Shown here: piece after piece, positions 40,780-49,673 of the stretch
Position numbering within the stretch: the stretch's first letter is position 1
How the letters are laid out: the number at the start of each line of letters is the position of its first letter
Position numbers and translations under genes: made by a program
The notes under the pieces: model-generated
Told to the model about the DNA's origin: nothing
The model's input: only the letters and a program-made list of their open reading frames with translations
The model's database searches: none
Source of the DNA: Marinibacterium anthonyi
GTDB taxonomy: Bacteria; Pseudomonadota; Alphaproteobacteria; Rhodobacterales; Rhodobacteraceae
Direction of reading: 5' to 3'
NCBI GenBank assembly: GCA_003217735.2
Contig: CP031585.1
Coordinates: 4,327,501 to 4,391,500, forward strand
DNA length: 64,000 nt

Positions 40780-43389
40780 TCAGGCTTCCGTGAAGATGCC
40801 TTCGAGCCGCTTGAAGATCGCCGCGCGGCTCTTGTGCCAGAGCGGCACCAGGGCGGCCAGTTCTTCCCGGGACGGCGGCGTGCCCAGCTTGACCCCGGTC
40901 TGGATCCGGGTCAGGGCCACGCGCATCGCCTCGGCCCCGAAGGTCCCGCAGGAGCCCGAGCACTTGTGCGCCACCGGCGCCAGGTCGGGATCGTTGGGAT
41001 CGGCCTCGGCCAGCTTCATCACATCGCTTTCGGCCTCGTCCAGGAAGCGGTCGAACAGCTTGCAGACTTCCTCGCGCGGGACCCGGGCCAGCAGGACAGA
41101 CAGCAGCCGGTCGTCCAGCAGCTGCACCGTTCGGCTGCGTTCGCGATCGTCGTCCAGCGGAACCTCGCCGCGCATGACTTCGGCCAGGGTGCGCAGCAGA
41201 AGGTCGCGGTCGATCGGCTTGGTCAGGCAGGCCGACATGCCGATTTCGCGGAACTTGTCGCGTTCTTCGGGCAGCGCATGGGCGGTCAGCGCCACGATGG
41301 GGGAATCACAGGACGCCTGCCCGCCAGAGCGGATCTGGCGCGTTGCCTCGGTGCCGTCCATGACCGGCATCGAGATATCCATCAGGATCACGTCGAACCG
41401 CCGCATCGCCGCACAGTGCACACCGTCCTGCCCGTTCTCGGCCTCGACGATGTCATGGCCGTCGGCGGCCAGCATCTCGGTCACGATAAAGCGGTTGATC
41501 TCGTTGTCCTCGACCAGCAGCACGTCCAGCGGATGATCCGGCTTCAGCCCGCCGCCCTCGGAATCGTCGTTGGCTTCCTCCGGCTGCTCGATCGGCTGCA
41601 GCGGCACGCGCACCCAGAACAGGCTGCCTTCGCCCGGCTCGCTTTCGGCGCCGATCTCGCCCCCCATCAGCCGCGCCAGCCGGCGCGAGATGCCAAGGCC
41701 CAGGCCGGTGCCCCCGGCCTCGCGCGCATAGGAGGAATCGAGCGTCTCGAAATCGTTGAAGATCCGGTCCAGGTCGTCTTCGTCGATGCCGATGCCGTTG
41801 TCGATGACCCGGAACTCGACTTCGAATTCGTTCAGGTATTCGCCTTCGATCTCGACGATGCCATTGCGGGTGAACTTGATCGCGTTGCTGACCAGGTTCA
41901 GCAGCACCTGCCGCAGCCGGCGCATGTCGCCCATGACATAGCCCGGCGGATCGCCGACCCATTGCCAGTCCAGGCTGTTGCCATAGCTCTGCGCCAGCGG
42001 CATCGCGGTTTCCACGACGCCCTTCATCAGCCGTTCCAGCGCAAAGGCCGCATGGTCGGCCTTCATCTTGCCGGCCTCGTACTTGGCCAGGTCCAGCACG
42101 TCGTTCACCAGCCCCAGCAGCATCTGGCCGGAACTCTTCATCCGCGACAACAGCGCTTCCTGCCGCTTGCTCAGGGCATCGTCGCTCATCAGCTGCATGG
42201 TGCCCAGCAGACCGTTCAGCGGCGTGCGCATCTCGTGGCTCATCACCGCCAGGAATTCCGATTTGGCCCGCTCGCCCGCCAGCGCCTGGTCGCGCGCCTT
42301 GGTCAGCTCTTCCTCGTCGCTCTTGCGGCGCGAGATGTCGCGGATATGGGCCAGGTACATCGGGTTGTCGGTCTCGGCCCGGTCGATGGCGAATTCGGCG
42401 GGGAACAGGCGGCCGTCACGGCCCTGCACCTCGATCTCGAAATGCCGTTCCTCGCGGTCGGGGCGGCGGTTCTCGTCGATGAAGGCAAAGATCGTGGTGC
42501 GTGCCCGGTCGAAATCGCGCGGCGGTATCAGCAGTTCGATCATGTTGCGCCCGCGCGCCTCGGCCCGGGAATGGCCAAAGATGCGTTCCGCGGAGGGGTT
42601 GAATTCACGGATCGTGCCGAATTCGTCGGTCACCACGATGGCATGCGGCGACGTCTCGACAATGGTGTGCATGCGCGCGCTGGCGCTGGCGATCTGTTCG
42701 GCGCGCCGTTCCGCCAGCCGGTACAGACGCAGGTGCGATACCGCCAGGATGCCCATCGCCACGAAGACAGAGACCAGCACGACGGCCAGCCAGGCCATCA
42801 AGTGCAGCACATTCCCCCGCCGTTCGTCCGAAAACTTGGCAAAGGCCACCAGCGCCGACAGCGAAAATGCCCGAACGTCCTCGCCCACCTCGGTCGCCCG
42901 CACCTCCAGGTCGGGAATGGCGGCGATCAGGACATCGTCCTGGCTGTCGATGATGGGAACGGTTTCTTCCAGGAACTGCCGCACCCGGGTCCGGGGGCCG
43001 ACGAAATGGGGCATGTTGCGCATCGCCCGGAACACCACGCCGCGTTCGATCGTGGCCATGCGGCTGTAGAAGATGTCGAAGTTGCGCCGCAGGTCGGGCA
43101 GCTTGGCGGGATCCTGCTGCGCTTGCTCGATGGCCAGGCGAAAGCGCAGGAATTCGACCTCGGCCTGCGACAGGCTCCATTGCAGGTTGTCGGAATTGGC
43201 GGCGGACAGGGCATCGATCTGGCGCAGCACGGCGACCGCCATCCACCCGACCAGCGCGACCGAAATGACAAGACCGATAGCTGCCGCACCGGTAATGCCC
43301 CGCAGCGGGGCGCGGCGGGGCATGGCATTCAGACTGATGTCCTCGTCCATCGTCGGATCACTCGGGTCTAACAGGTCGCTCACAATCAT
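40780..43389 (-). CDS. Hybrid sensor histidine kinase with receiver and Hpt domains
   Basis: An 869-residue membrane kinase: helix 1 (about 34-55), periplasmic sensor (56-196), helix 2 (197-219), PAS (about 238-355), HisKA with His385 in VMSHEMRTPLNG, HATPase (NLVSNAIKF, DNGIGID, GTGLGLG), receiver with Asp671 in ILMDISMPVMDG and Lys724, and a C-terminal Hpt with His808 in VAHKCSGSCGTFG. This is a complete phosphorelay. The ATG at 43389 is preferred over a TTG (43419) that overlaps the upstream stop. It is cotranscribed with a small periplasmic SUOX-fold protein, its likely sensing partner; the divergent NarL-type regulator is the likely output. Confidence 0.93.
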   Translation of the reverse strand: MIVSDLLDPSDPTMDEDISLNAMPRRAPLRGITGAAAIGLVISVALVGWMAVAVLRQIDALSAANSDNLQWSLSQAEVEFLRFRLAIEQAQQDPAKLPDLRRNFDIFYSRMATIERGVVFRAMRNMPHFVGPRTRVRQFLEETVPIIDSQDDVLIAAIPDLEVRATEVGEDVRAFSLSALVAFAKFSDERRGNVLHLMAWLAVVLVSVFVAMGILAVSHLRLYRLAERRAEQIASASARMHTIVETSPHAIVVTDEFGTIREFNPSAERIFGHSRAEARGRNMIELLIPPRDFDRARTTIFAFIDENRRPDREERHFEIEVQGRDGRLFPAEFAIDRAETDNPMYLAHIRDISRRKSDEEELTKARDQALAGERAKSEFLAVMSHEMRTPLNGLLGTMQLMSDDALSKRQEALLSRMKSSGQMLLGLVNDVLDLAKYEAGKMKADHAAFALERLMKGVVETAMPLAQSYGNSLDWQWVGDPPGYVMGDMRRLRQVLLNLVSNAIKFTRNGIVEIEGEYLNEFEVEFRVIDNGIGIDEDDLDRIFNDFETLDSSYAREAGGTGLGLGISRRLARLMGGEIGAESEPGEGSLFWVRVPLQPIEQPEEANDDSEGGGLKPDHPLDVLLVEDNEINRFIVTEMLAADGHDIVEAENGQDGVHCAAMRRFDVILMDISMPVMDGTEATRQIRSGGQASCDSPIVALTAHALPEERDKFREIGMSACLTKPIDRDLLLRTLAEVMRGEVPLDDDRERSRTVQLLDDRLLSVLLARVPREEVCKLFDRFLDEAESDVMKLAEADPNDPDLAPVAHKCSGSCGTFGAEAMRVALTRIQTGVKLGTPPSREELAALVPLWHKSRAAIFKRLEGIFTEA

Positions 43390-43415
43390 GTTCACGCCCG
43401 GACCCTCCCGGCTGA

Positions 43416-43928
43416 TCAATCGCCGACGATGATCCGGTCAAGTTGCCAGATGCTGCGTGAATAGATCACTTCTGCACGGAAGCGTGCATCGGAGTCAAAG
43501 GGATAGACGATCCACAGCGGCCCCTTGTTGCGGATCGTCATCAACGCGCCGTTGCGCTCGTAGGCCAGGATCGGGCCTTCGTTCTTCCAGTCGCCGGGCG
43601 GAATGTCGACGGCATAGTCGTTGATCGCCGTCGCATGGATCGTGACGTCGTCGGCGCCGACAGCCTCAAGCAGGGCATGCAGGGAAACGCCGGTAAAGGT
43701 CTGCACGCCTTCGGTCCACATGGTGCTGGTTTCGAAGGTTTCGACATCCATCGCCTTCAGCATGTCCATGTCGAACTGGGCGGTATCGTCCACATTCGTA
43801 TTCGAGATGGCGCCGGAGATGGTCAACACCACTTCACCGGTCGGGACCGGCAGGACATCTGCCAGAGCCGGAAGCGCGGCAAGGCAAAGCCCGAAAGCTG
43901 CGCCTGCGATGGTGTATGCAAGTTTCAT
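43416..43928 (-). CDS. Periplasmic SUOX/molybdopterin-oxidoreductase-fold protein without cysteine
   Basis: A 170-residue exported protein with a Sec signal (cleavage near ALA at 21-23). The mature part resembles the molybdopterin-binding fold of sulfite oxidase/MsrP: LTISGAI, FTGVSLHALLEAVGA, ATAINDYAVDIP, GALMTIRNKGPLWIVYPFD and SIWQLDRIIV. The only Cys is in the signal peptide, so the molybdenum-ligating Cys is absent and it should not be an enzyme of that type. It is 26 bases upstream of a hybrid kinase, so it probably acts as a ligand or redox sensor that talks to the kinase periplasmic domain. Confidence 0.82.
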   Translation of the reverse strand: MKLAYTIAGAAFGLCLAALPALADVLPVPTGEVVLTISGAISNTNVDDTAQFDMDMLKAMDVETFETSTMWTEGVQTFTGVSLHALLEAVGADDVTIHATAINDYAVDIPPGDWKNEGPILAYERNGALMTIRNKGPLWIVYPFDSDARFRAEVIYSRSIWQLDRIIVGD

Positions 43929-44469
43929 GATTTGTCGAATCCTGTTTGGCTTGTTTGATCATGCCACGATTTGGGGAGTCTCAGGCAGACGGGCGGGTGG
44001 ACATAGAGCATATCCTTTCGGATAGGTAACCGGGTTCTCGATATGCGCTCTTACCAATACCTGCGGCCCGTGCCGTTAGCGCCACAAGGCGCGCGCCGGT
44101 CGCGGCGACCGGCCTTTTCGGCACCCTTTTTCGGCCCCCTTTTTCGACACCGTGCGGGCTATGATTGCCGCGCGCTGCGGCCCCTGCCCGCGGGGCGCAT
44201 CCGGTCCGGGTCTTGCCCGGTCGTCGCTGTCCGGCGCCCGGGGTGCACCGTGGCGCATCGTGGCACACCGGGGCGCACCGTGGCGCACGCCCCACGCTGT
44301 GGGCGGTGCCGGTCGCCGCGGGCATTGACAGCTATCATTTTGTATATGTCTAGGTTACTGGAAATTCTGATATCCGAACCGGTCGTTGACTCTTATGACC
44401 CTTGGGAAATCTGGTATTGGTATCTGCCCAGGCGGGGGGCAGAATAGGAACGATCTCGGAGGGAGTGTC
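43929..44469. promoter_or_regulatory. Divergent control region with duplicated motif pairs
   Basis: About 540 bases. An imperfect direct repeat, AGGTAAC...TTCTCGATAT at 44023-44044 and AGGTTAC...TTCTGATAT at 44351-44373, is accompanied by TACCAATACC (44052-44061) and its inverse GGTATTGGTA (44413-44422). One set lies before each divergent gene. A TTGACA is at 44325-44330 on the regulator side. The centre is GC-rich with repeats. Confidence 0.45.
44245..44284. repeat. 10-bp tandem repeat x4
   Basis: Four decamers close to GCACCGTGGC in the middle of the divergent control region. Confidence 0.8.
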
Positions 44470-45105
44470 ATGCCAGGACAGTCGATTACATTGCGGATCC
44501 TGATCGCTGACGATCATCACCTGTTGCGCGACACGCTGCAGGTCTTCCTCAACGGGGAAGGCAATTTCGAAACCATAACGGTGGCCGGCTTCAAGGAAGC
44601 CGAAGCCCTGGTCGAGGAAGGCCCGGCTTTCGATCTGGTTCTGCTGGACTACACCATGCCGGGAATGGACGGGCTGAACGGTCTGAAGAAGATGCTGGCG
44701 ATGGAAAACGCCCGCCGGGTCGCGCTGATCTCGGGCACCGCCAGCCGCGAGATCGCGGACGAGGCGCTGGCCGTCGGCGCCGCCGGCTTCCTGCCCAAGA
44801 CCCTGTCGGCCAAGTCGGTGGTCAACGCGGTGCGCTTCATGGCGATGGGCGAACAATACGCCCCGCTCGATTTCATGCGCGCCGAGGAAGAACGCCCCGA
44901 CCACCCGCTGGCCGAACGCCTGTCACGGCGCGAACTGCAGGTGCTGGAATGCCTGACGCAGGGCAAGTCCAACAAGGAAATCGCCCGCGAACTGGACATC
45001 CGCGAACCCACGGTGAAGCTGCATGTGAAAAAGCTTTACCGCAAGATCAACGCCACCAACCGTACCCAGGCGGCGATGATCGCCAAGGAAGCCGGGCTGT
45101 TCTGA
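44470..45105 (+). CDS. NarL/FixJ-type response regulator
   Basis: A 211-residue DNA-binding regulator: receiver (about 8-125; IADDHH, phosphoacceptor Asp60 in LLDYTMPGMDG, Lys in FLPKTL) and a LuxR-type helix-turn-helix (about 148-205; SRRELQVLECLTQGKSNKEIARELDIREPTVKLHVKKLYRKI). The ATG at 44470 follows CGGAGGGAG. It is divergent from the SUOX-fold protein/hybrid kinase operon and is the obvious last step of that relay. Repeated motifs in the shared region suggest it controls both genes. Confidence 0.92.
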   Translation: MPGQSITLRILIADDHHLLRDTLQVFLNGEGNFETITVAGFKEAEALVEEGPAFDLVLLDYTMPGMDGLNGLKKMLAMENARRVALISGTASREIADEALAVGAAGFLPKTLSAKSVVNAVRFMAMGEQYAPLDFMRAEEERPDHPLAERLSRRELQVLECLTQGKSNKEIARELDIREPTVKLHVKKLYRKINATNRTQAAMIAKEAGLF

Positions 45106-45111
45106 TCGCGC

Positions 45112-45129
45112 GGCGGCCCGGGGGCCGCC
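45112..45129. terminator. Hairpin between convergent regulator and trpS
   Basis: Stem GGCGGCCC / GGGCCGCC with a GG loop, 7 bases after the regulator stop and 19 before the trpS stop; GC-rich, no T-run. Confidence 0.45.
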
Positions 45130-45147
45130 ACGCCAAAGCCCCCCGCC

Positions 45148-46215
45148 CTATGCCGTGGCCAGCATCGGGCGCGGCACGAACCCGTCCAGGGTGAACAGCC
45201 CCAGCGCCTCGACGACCTCCTGCCTGGTCGCATCGGTCACTGTGCGCGCCCGCTGGGTGCCGGCCCGGATGATCGACACCACGTGCGCCTCGTCGCGGGC
45301 GAATTCCAGCCGCCGCGCCCGGATCGGCGCGATCAGGTCCTGCAGGATCTCCTCCAGCCGGGCCTTGATCCTGCCGTCGCCCAGACCGCCGTGCCGGTAG
45401 TGCGCCTTCAGCTCCTCAAGCCCGGCCGTGTCGTCATCGAAGGCGTCGAGGTAGGTAAAGACCACGTTGCCCTCCACCTTGCCCGGATCCTCGGCCCGCA
45501 GGTGCCCCGGATCGGTGAACATCGCGCGCACGGCGGCGCGGATCTGGTCCGGCGTCGCCGACAACCGGATCGCGTTGCCCCCCGATTTCGACATCTTCGC
45601 CTTGCCGTCCACCCCCGGCAGCCGCCCCGCCTCGGGGATCACCGCCTGCGCCTCGGGCAGCACGTCGCTGCCGGCCGTCGCGTTGATCCGGCGCACGATC
45701 TCGTTGCACTGCTCGATCAATGGCGCCTGGTCGGCACCCACCGGCACCACCGTGGCCTTGAACGCGCTGATATCGGCCGCCTGCGCCGCCGGGTAGCACA
45801 GGAACCCCGCCGGGATGTCCCGCCCGAAACCGCGCGCGCGGATCTCGTCCTTGATGGTCGGATTGCGTTCCAGCCGCGCCACGGTGACAAAGTTCAGGTA
45901 CAGCATCGACAGTTCCGCCAGAGCCGGCAGGTGCGATTGCAGGCAGATCGTCGTCCGGCCCGGGTCGATGCCGACGGCCAGGTAGTCCAGCGCCACCTCG
46001 ACCACGTTGCGCCGCACCTTGTCGGGGTCGTTGGCATTGTCGGTCAGCGCCTGCGTGTCGGCCAGCAGCAGGTACTGGTCGTGGGTGTCCTGGAACGCCA
46101 GCCGGTTCTTCAGCGATCCGGCATAATGACCGATGTGCAGCGGCCCGGTGGTGCGGTCGCCGGTCAGGATCACGGGCCGTTCCGGCGGTGTTTCAGAAGG
46201 TTCGAAGCGGGTCAT
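45148..46215 (-). CDS. trpS: Tryptophan--tRNA ligase
   Basis: Charges tRNA-Trp with tryptophan in the cytoplasm. A 355-residue class I synthetase: HIGH-type motif GPLHIGHYAG (about 24-33), NPTIKDEIR, and KMSKS at 207-211 followed by GGN. The length is normal. The ATG follows AAGGAG. The leader carries a short Trp-rich peptide and a terminator hairpin, so transcription should rise when charged tRNA-Trp is low (see the attenuator entry). The gene is preceded by a cytochrome c gene on the same strand. Confidence 0.95.
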   Translation of the reverse strand: MTRFEPSETPPERPVILTGDRTTGPLHIGHYAGSLKNRLAFQDTHDQYLLLADTQALTDNANDPDKVRRNVVEVALDYLAVGIDPGRTTICLQSHLPALAELSMLYLNFVTVARLERNPTIKDEIRARGFGRDIPAGFLCYPAAQAADISAFKATVVPVGADQAPLIEQCNEIVRRINATAGSDVLPEAQAVIPEAGRLPGVDGKAKMSKSGGNAIRLSATPDQIRAAVRAMFTDPGHLRAEDPGKVEGNVVFTYLDAFDDDTAGLEELKAHYRHGGLGDGRIKARLEEILQDLIAPIRARRLEFARDEAHVVSIIRAGTQRARTVTDATRQEVVEALGLFTLDGFVPRPMLATA

Positions 46216-46260
46216 GGATAGGGATCTCCTTGGGGATGGAGGCTCGCCGCACCGGATCAG

Positions 46261-46321
46261 CTGAAATGAAAAAGGCCGCCCATGCGGCGGCCCATACTTA
46301 CGATGAAACGTCTGGCCGCCC
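46261..46321 (-). promoter_or_regulatory. trpS transcription attenuator: antiterminator and terminator
   Basis: On the minus-strand transcript, GGGCGGCC (46314-46321, segment 2) can pair with GGCCGCC (46286-46292, segment 3) as antiterminator. Segment 3 instead pairs with GGCGGCC (46274-46280, segment 4) to form a terminator with loop GCATG, followed by TTTTT (46269-46273) and CATTT. The layout is that of classical amino-acid attenuators. Confidence 0.85.
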
Positions 46322-46323
46322 TG

Positions 46324-46371
46324 TTACCAGGACTGCCACCAGCGATTTGCAATGATCGACGCGCGTTTCAT
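46324..46371 (-). CDS. Tryptophan leader peptide of trpS
   Basis: A 15-residue frame, MKRASIIANRWWQSW, with three Trp codons among the last five, including a tandem pair, and a TAA stop directly before segment 2 of the attenuator. A ribosome stalled on TGG-TGG would leave segment 2 free to pair with segment 3 and prevent termination. No strong Shine-Dalgarno precedes the ATG. The composition (three Trp in fifteen codons, in the correct place) makes chance unlikely. Confidence 0.85.
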   Translation of the reverse strand: MKRASIIANRWWQSW

Positions 46372-46414
46372 GACTGCAGGATTAGGCCCATGACCATGCC
46401 TCGTCAACCGCGGA

Positions 46415-47260
46415 TCACCCGTCCGACAGGGGCGGCAGGCTGCGCAGGTACAAGACGATGGCATCCAGGTCCTGCAGCGTCATCCGCGCCAGGTACCCGT
46501 AGGGCATCGGCGGCAGCATCGGCTCGCCGTCCGGGCGCTTGCCGTCCACGATCATCGCCTTGATCTCGTCATCGGCATACTCCGCCAGCCCGTCCTCGCT
46601 GCTGGTCAGGTTATGCGCGACCGACACGCCCCAGGGCCCGTGAAATTCGAACCCGCCCCGGCCAAGGTCGGTGTCCACCATCGGCCCCTGCGGCCCCATC
46701 GGGGTGTGGCATTCCATGCAATGCGCCAGCGGGCCGGCCAGGTATTCGCCATATTCCACCGTCAGCCCCGCCGGCACCTCGGCCACGCTTTCCACCGGCG
46801 GCCCGTAGGCCGGGGGCAGCGGGATATTGTATTCCGACGCCCCGGCATCGTTTTCGACCGGGTCCATCACCCGCAGAAAGGCCACGATGGCGGCCAGGTC
46901 AGTGTCGGAAATCCGCCGGTAGAAGGTGAACGGCATCGGCGGCCCGATCACCGACCCGTCGGGCCGGATCCCCTCGCGGATCGCGCGGGCCAGTTCGGCA
47001 TCCGACCAGTCGGCGATCCGGCTGGCGGGCGTGATGTTGGGGGCGACGGCCGTGAACATCGGGTTCTTCTCGACCAGCCGCCCGGCCAGCTCCATCCCGG
47101 CAACCGGGCCTTCGGGCCCCAACGGCGTATGGCAGTTCCCGCAGCCCATGATCCCGCGCACCAGGTATTCCCCCCGGTCCAGCACGGCATTCGCCGATGC
47201 CTGCGCCGCAATCAGTCCGGCAACGGCCATCGCCGCCGCCCTCAGTCCCCCCGTGACCAT
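46415..47260 (-). CDS. Periplasmic di-heme cytochrome c
   Basis: An exported protein of 281 residues with a signal peptide (about 1-24) and two cytochrome c domains. Heme sites are CGNCH at 40-44 and CMECH at 181-185, each followed by TP-GP; probable axial Met are in PPMPFTFY and PPMPYGYL. The twin-domain arrangement resembles the cytochrome subunits of alcohol/aldehyde dehydrogenases or nicotinate dehydrogenase. No dehydrogenase subunit is next to it. The ATG at 47260 follows GGAGGGACC. Confidence 0.88.
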   Translation of the reverse strand: MVTGGLRAAAMAVAGLIAAQASANAVLDRGEYLVRGIMGCGNCHTPLGPEGPVAGMELAGRLVEKNPMFTAVAPNITPASRIADWSDAELARAIREGIRPDGSVIGPPMPFTFYRRISDTDLAAIVAFLRVMDPVENDAGASEYNIPLPPAYGPPVESVAEVPAGLTVEYGEYLAGPLAHCMECHTPMGPQGPMVDTDLGRGGFEFHGPWGVSVAHNLTSSEDGLAEYADDEIKAMIVDGKRPDGEPMLPPMPYGYLARMTLQDLDAIVLYLRSLPPLSDG

Positions 47261-47421
47261 GCAAGGTCCCTCCGCTTCTGGCTTTATCGCTGGGCAGCAC
47301 GCTATCACAGAGCATGGTCGACGGAAGGGAAATCGCACAACCGAAACGGGATGTGAAAAACCGAAGATAACGACATGCGGGCATCCCGCTGGCACCGCCG
47401 CTTTGCGCGGCAGTCCGGAAA

Positions 47422-48216
47422 TCAGCGCGGCGGGTGCAGCACCAATGTCTGCAGCGCGACCCCGACGGGGCCGTCGATGTCATGCAGAATCGCCTGCGAC
47501 ATGCCCACGCCGTTCGGCTGCCAATGCGACACGGCCTCGCTCGCATGCCAGCCGGGCAGCGGTTCGCGGTGGATCTGCAGCGTCAGGTCGGTGTTCATGA
47601 ACCCCATCTCCTGCAAGGGCGCATTCCACGAGATCCCGTTGCCGCAATCGGCCAGCGCACAGATCGACTGGATCGGCGACGGATCCTCGCCCTCCAGCAG
47701 CGGCGGCACCTTCATCCAGACCGTCTTTGGCCCCGGCACCCGCCCCACGCCGGGCGGATAGCGCACCTCGTGAAACTGGGAGAAACAGGACCGGTCATGA
47801 AGCTGCCCCGTCAGCAGCGGCGGTCCCGGCTCCGCTTCATCCAACCGCAGCGGCACCACCGGCGCCGAGGGCACATCCCCCAGATCCTTGCGCGTCAGAT
47901 GCATCGAGCTCCCGGTCACGCAGACCGTCCCGTCCAGCGCCTCGACCTGCACGCGGGTGGTGGCCAGCGTCCGCGTCTCGCGCACAACCTCCGCCGTCAC
48001 CCTTATCCCCGCCACCGGCACCGGTCGCAGCACATCGATTGTCAGCCGCGTCAGCACCTTGCCGGGGCTCACCGCCCCTTCGGCCGCCCGCACCACCAGC
48101 CCGGTCACCGGCCCCGCGTGGCAATGATCGGCCGACCATGGCCCCCGCGCCGGATCGTTGCCGACAAAGACCCCGTCCCTCTCCTTGAAAAAGGCCGGGG
48201 CCTTCTCGATGGGCAT
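47422..48216 (-). CDS. Acyl-CoA thioesterase, TesB-like double hot-dog
   Basis: A 264-residue protein with two hot-dog repeats, as in the TesB/acyl-CoA thioesterase family. The N-terminal domain has GPWSADHCHAGPVTGLVVRA and the C-terminal domain DLTLQIHREPLPGWHASEAVSHWQPNGVGMSQAILHD. It probably cleaves medium- or long-chain acyl-CoA. The ATG is 5 bases beyond the acyl-CoA dehydrogenase stop; a GTG overlapping that stop (GTGA) is an alternative start. Operon position suggests action on products of the upstream dehydrogenase. Confidence 0.82.
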   Translation of the reverse strand: MPIEKAPAFFKERDGVFVGNDPARGPWSADHCHAGPVTGLVVRAAEGAVSPGKVLTRLTIDVLRPVPVAGIRVTAEVVRETRTLATTRVQVEALDGTVCVTGSSMHLTRKDLGDVPSAPVVPLRLDEAEPGPPLLTGQLHDRSCFSQFHEVRYPPGVGRVPGPKTVWMKVPPLLEGEDPSPIQSICALADCGNGISWNAPLQEMGFMNTDLTLQIHREPLPGWHASEAVSHWQPNGVGMSQAILHDIDGPVGVALQTLVLHPPR

Positions 48217-48221
48217 CAGGC

Positions 48222-49457
48222 TCACACCTTCTCCTGCGTGTATTTCTTCAGCTCGGCCCTTGCGATCTGGCGCCGGTGCACCGCGTCCGGCCCATCGGCG
48301 AACCGCAGGGTGCGCACATGGGTCCAGGCATGGGCCAGCGGCGTTTCCTGGGAAATCCCCGCGCCGCCATGCATCTGCATCGCCTCGTCGATCACCTTCA
48401 GCGCGACCCGGGGCGCGATCACCTTGATCTGGGAAATCCACGGCGCGGCGGCCTTCTTGTCGCCCTGGTCCATGTACCAGGCCGCCTTCAGGCACAGCAG
48501 GCGCGCCATCTCGATCTCCATCCGGCATTCGGCGATGATGTCGTAATTCGCCCCCAGCTGCGCCAACGGCTTGCCAAAGGCCTCGCGGTGCAACGCCCGC
48601 TGGCACATCTGTTCCAGCGCCGATTCCGCCTGTCCGATGGCCCGCATGCAATGATGGATCCGCCCGGGCCCAAGCCGCCCCTGCGCGATCTCGAAACCGC
48701 GCCCCTCGCCCAGCAGCATGTTTTCGGCCGGCACCCGCACATCGGTGAACCGCACATGCATGTGCCCGTGCGGCGCGTCGTCATGGCCGAACACCAGCAT
48801 CGGGCGCAGGATCTCGATGCCCTCCGCCCCCGCCGGCACCACGATCATCGAATGACGGCTGTGCTTGGGCGTGTCGTCCCCCCCGGTCCTGACCATGGTG
48901 ATATACACCTTGCAGCGCGGATCCCCCGCCCCCGACGACCACCATTTTTCGCCGTTCAGCACGTAATCGTCGCCGTCGCGTACACAGGACATCTCGATAT
49001 TGGTCGCATCCGACGACGCCACATCCGGCTCCGTCATCAGGTAGGCCGACCGGATCTCGCCCTCCAGCAGCGGCTTCAGCCACTGCTCCTTCATCTTCTC
49101 GCTGCCGTACCGCTCGAACACCTCCATGTTGCCGGTATCGGGCGCGGAACAGTTGAACACCTCGGCCCCCAGCGGCGTCTTGCCCATCTCCTCGGCGAAC
49201 ATCGCGTATTCGACCGTGCTCAGCCCGACGCCGCGTTCGCTGTCCGTCAGCCAGAAGTTCCACAGCCCCCGCGCCTTCGCCTTCGCCTTCAACCCTTCCA
49301 GGATCTCCGTCTGGCGCGCGGTATAGGTCCAGCGATCCCCGGTCGCCACCTCGCGCGCGTAGTCTTCCTCGATCGGCATGACCTCGTCGCGGATCATCTC
49401 CCGGACCTTGTCCCGAAGCGCCGCAATCTCGGGCCGCATGCTGAAATTCATGTTCAT
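48222..49457 (-). CDS. Acyl-CoA dehydrogenase
   Basis: A 411-residue FAD enzyme of the acyl-CoA dehydrogenase family. It shows [19 protein letters not shown] (FAD/substrate binding), [16 protein letters not shown], the C-terminal [42 protein letters not shown]. The last part is typical of ACAD10/11-like and long-chain bacterial enzymes. It acts in beta-oxidation of an unassigned acyl-CoA. The ATG at 49457 follows GGGAGGAAG. Followed by a TesB-like thioesterase gene. Confidence 0.92.
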   Translation of the reverse strand: MNMNFSMRPEIAALRDKVREMIRDEVMPIEEDYAREVATGDRWTYTARQTEILEGLKAKAKARGLWNFWLTDSERGVGLSTVEYAMFAEEMGKTPLGAEVFNCSAPDTGNMEVFERYGSEKMKEQWLKPLLEGEIRSAYLMTEPDVASSDATNIEMSCVRDGDDYVLNGEKWWSSGAGDPRCKVYITMVRTGGDDTPKHSRHSMIVVPAGAEGIEILRPMLVFGHDDAPHGHMHVRFTDVRVPAENMLLGEGRGFEIAQGRLGPGRIHHCMRAIGQAESALEQMCQRALHREAFGKPLAQLGANYDIIAECRMEIEMARLLCLKAAWYMDQGDKKAAAPWISQIKVIAPRVALKVIDEAMQMHGGAGISQETPLAHAWTHVRTLRFADGPDAVHRRQIARAELKKYTQEKV

Positions 49458-49673
49458 CCGTCTTCCTCCCTCAAGACGTCTGCCCGCCGGAACGGGCTCG
49501 GACGCAGGATGAAACAGCGCCCCTTGCCTTGTCCACCGATTTCGAAACTGAATTCCGCAGAACGGTACGGCAGAAGGAACCAGGGCCCGGCCCATTGGTT
49601 GCACCCCTGCCCCGGTCCGGGTACCGCTCGGTCAACCACATGGACAAGAACCACAACGACAAGGGAGACCGCG

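Noticed and set aside
43387-43419. TTG start at 43419 for the hybrid kinase, overlapping the upstream stop
   Set aside because: The ATG at 43389 has GGGAGGG upstream and leaves a normal N-terminus; the overlap is attractive but weaker.
44325-44350. TTGACA as a complete promoter for the NarL-type regulator
   Set aside because: No convincing -10 element at 16-18 bases; kept only as a possible -35.
48276-49673. Long upstream extension of the hydroxyacid dehydrogenase frame
   Set aside because: Antisense to the acyl-CoA dehydrogenase; the true start at 49674 has AAGGGAGA and matches family length.
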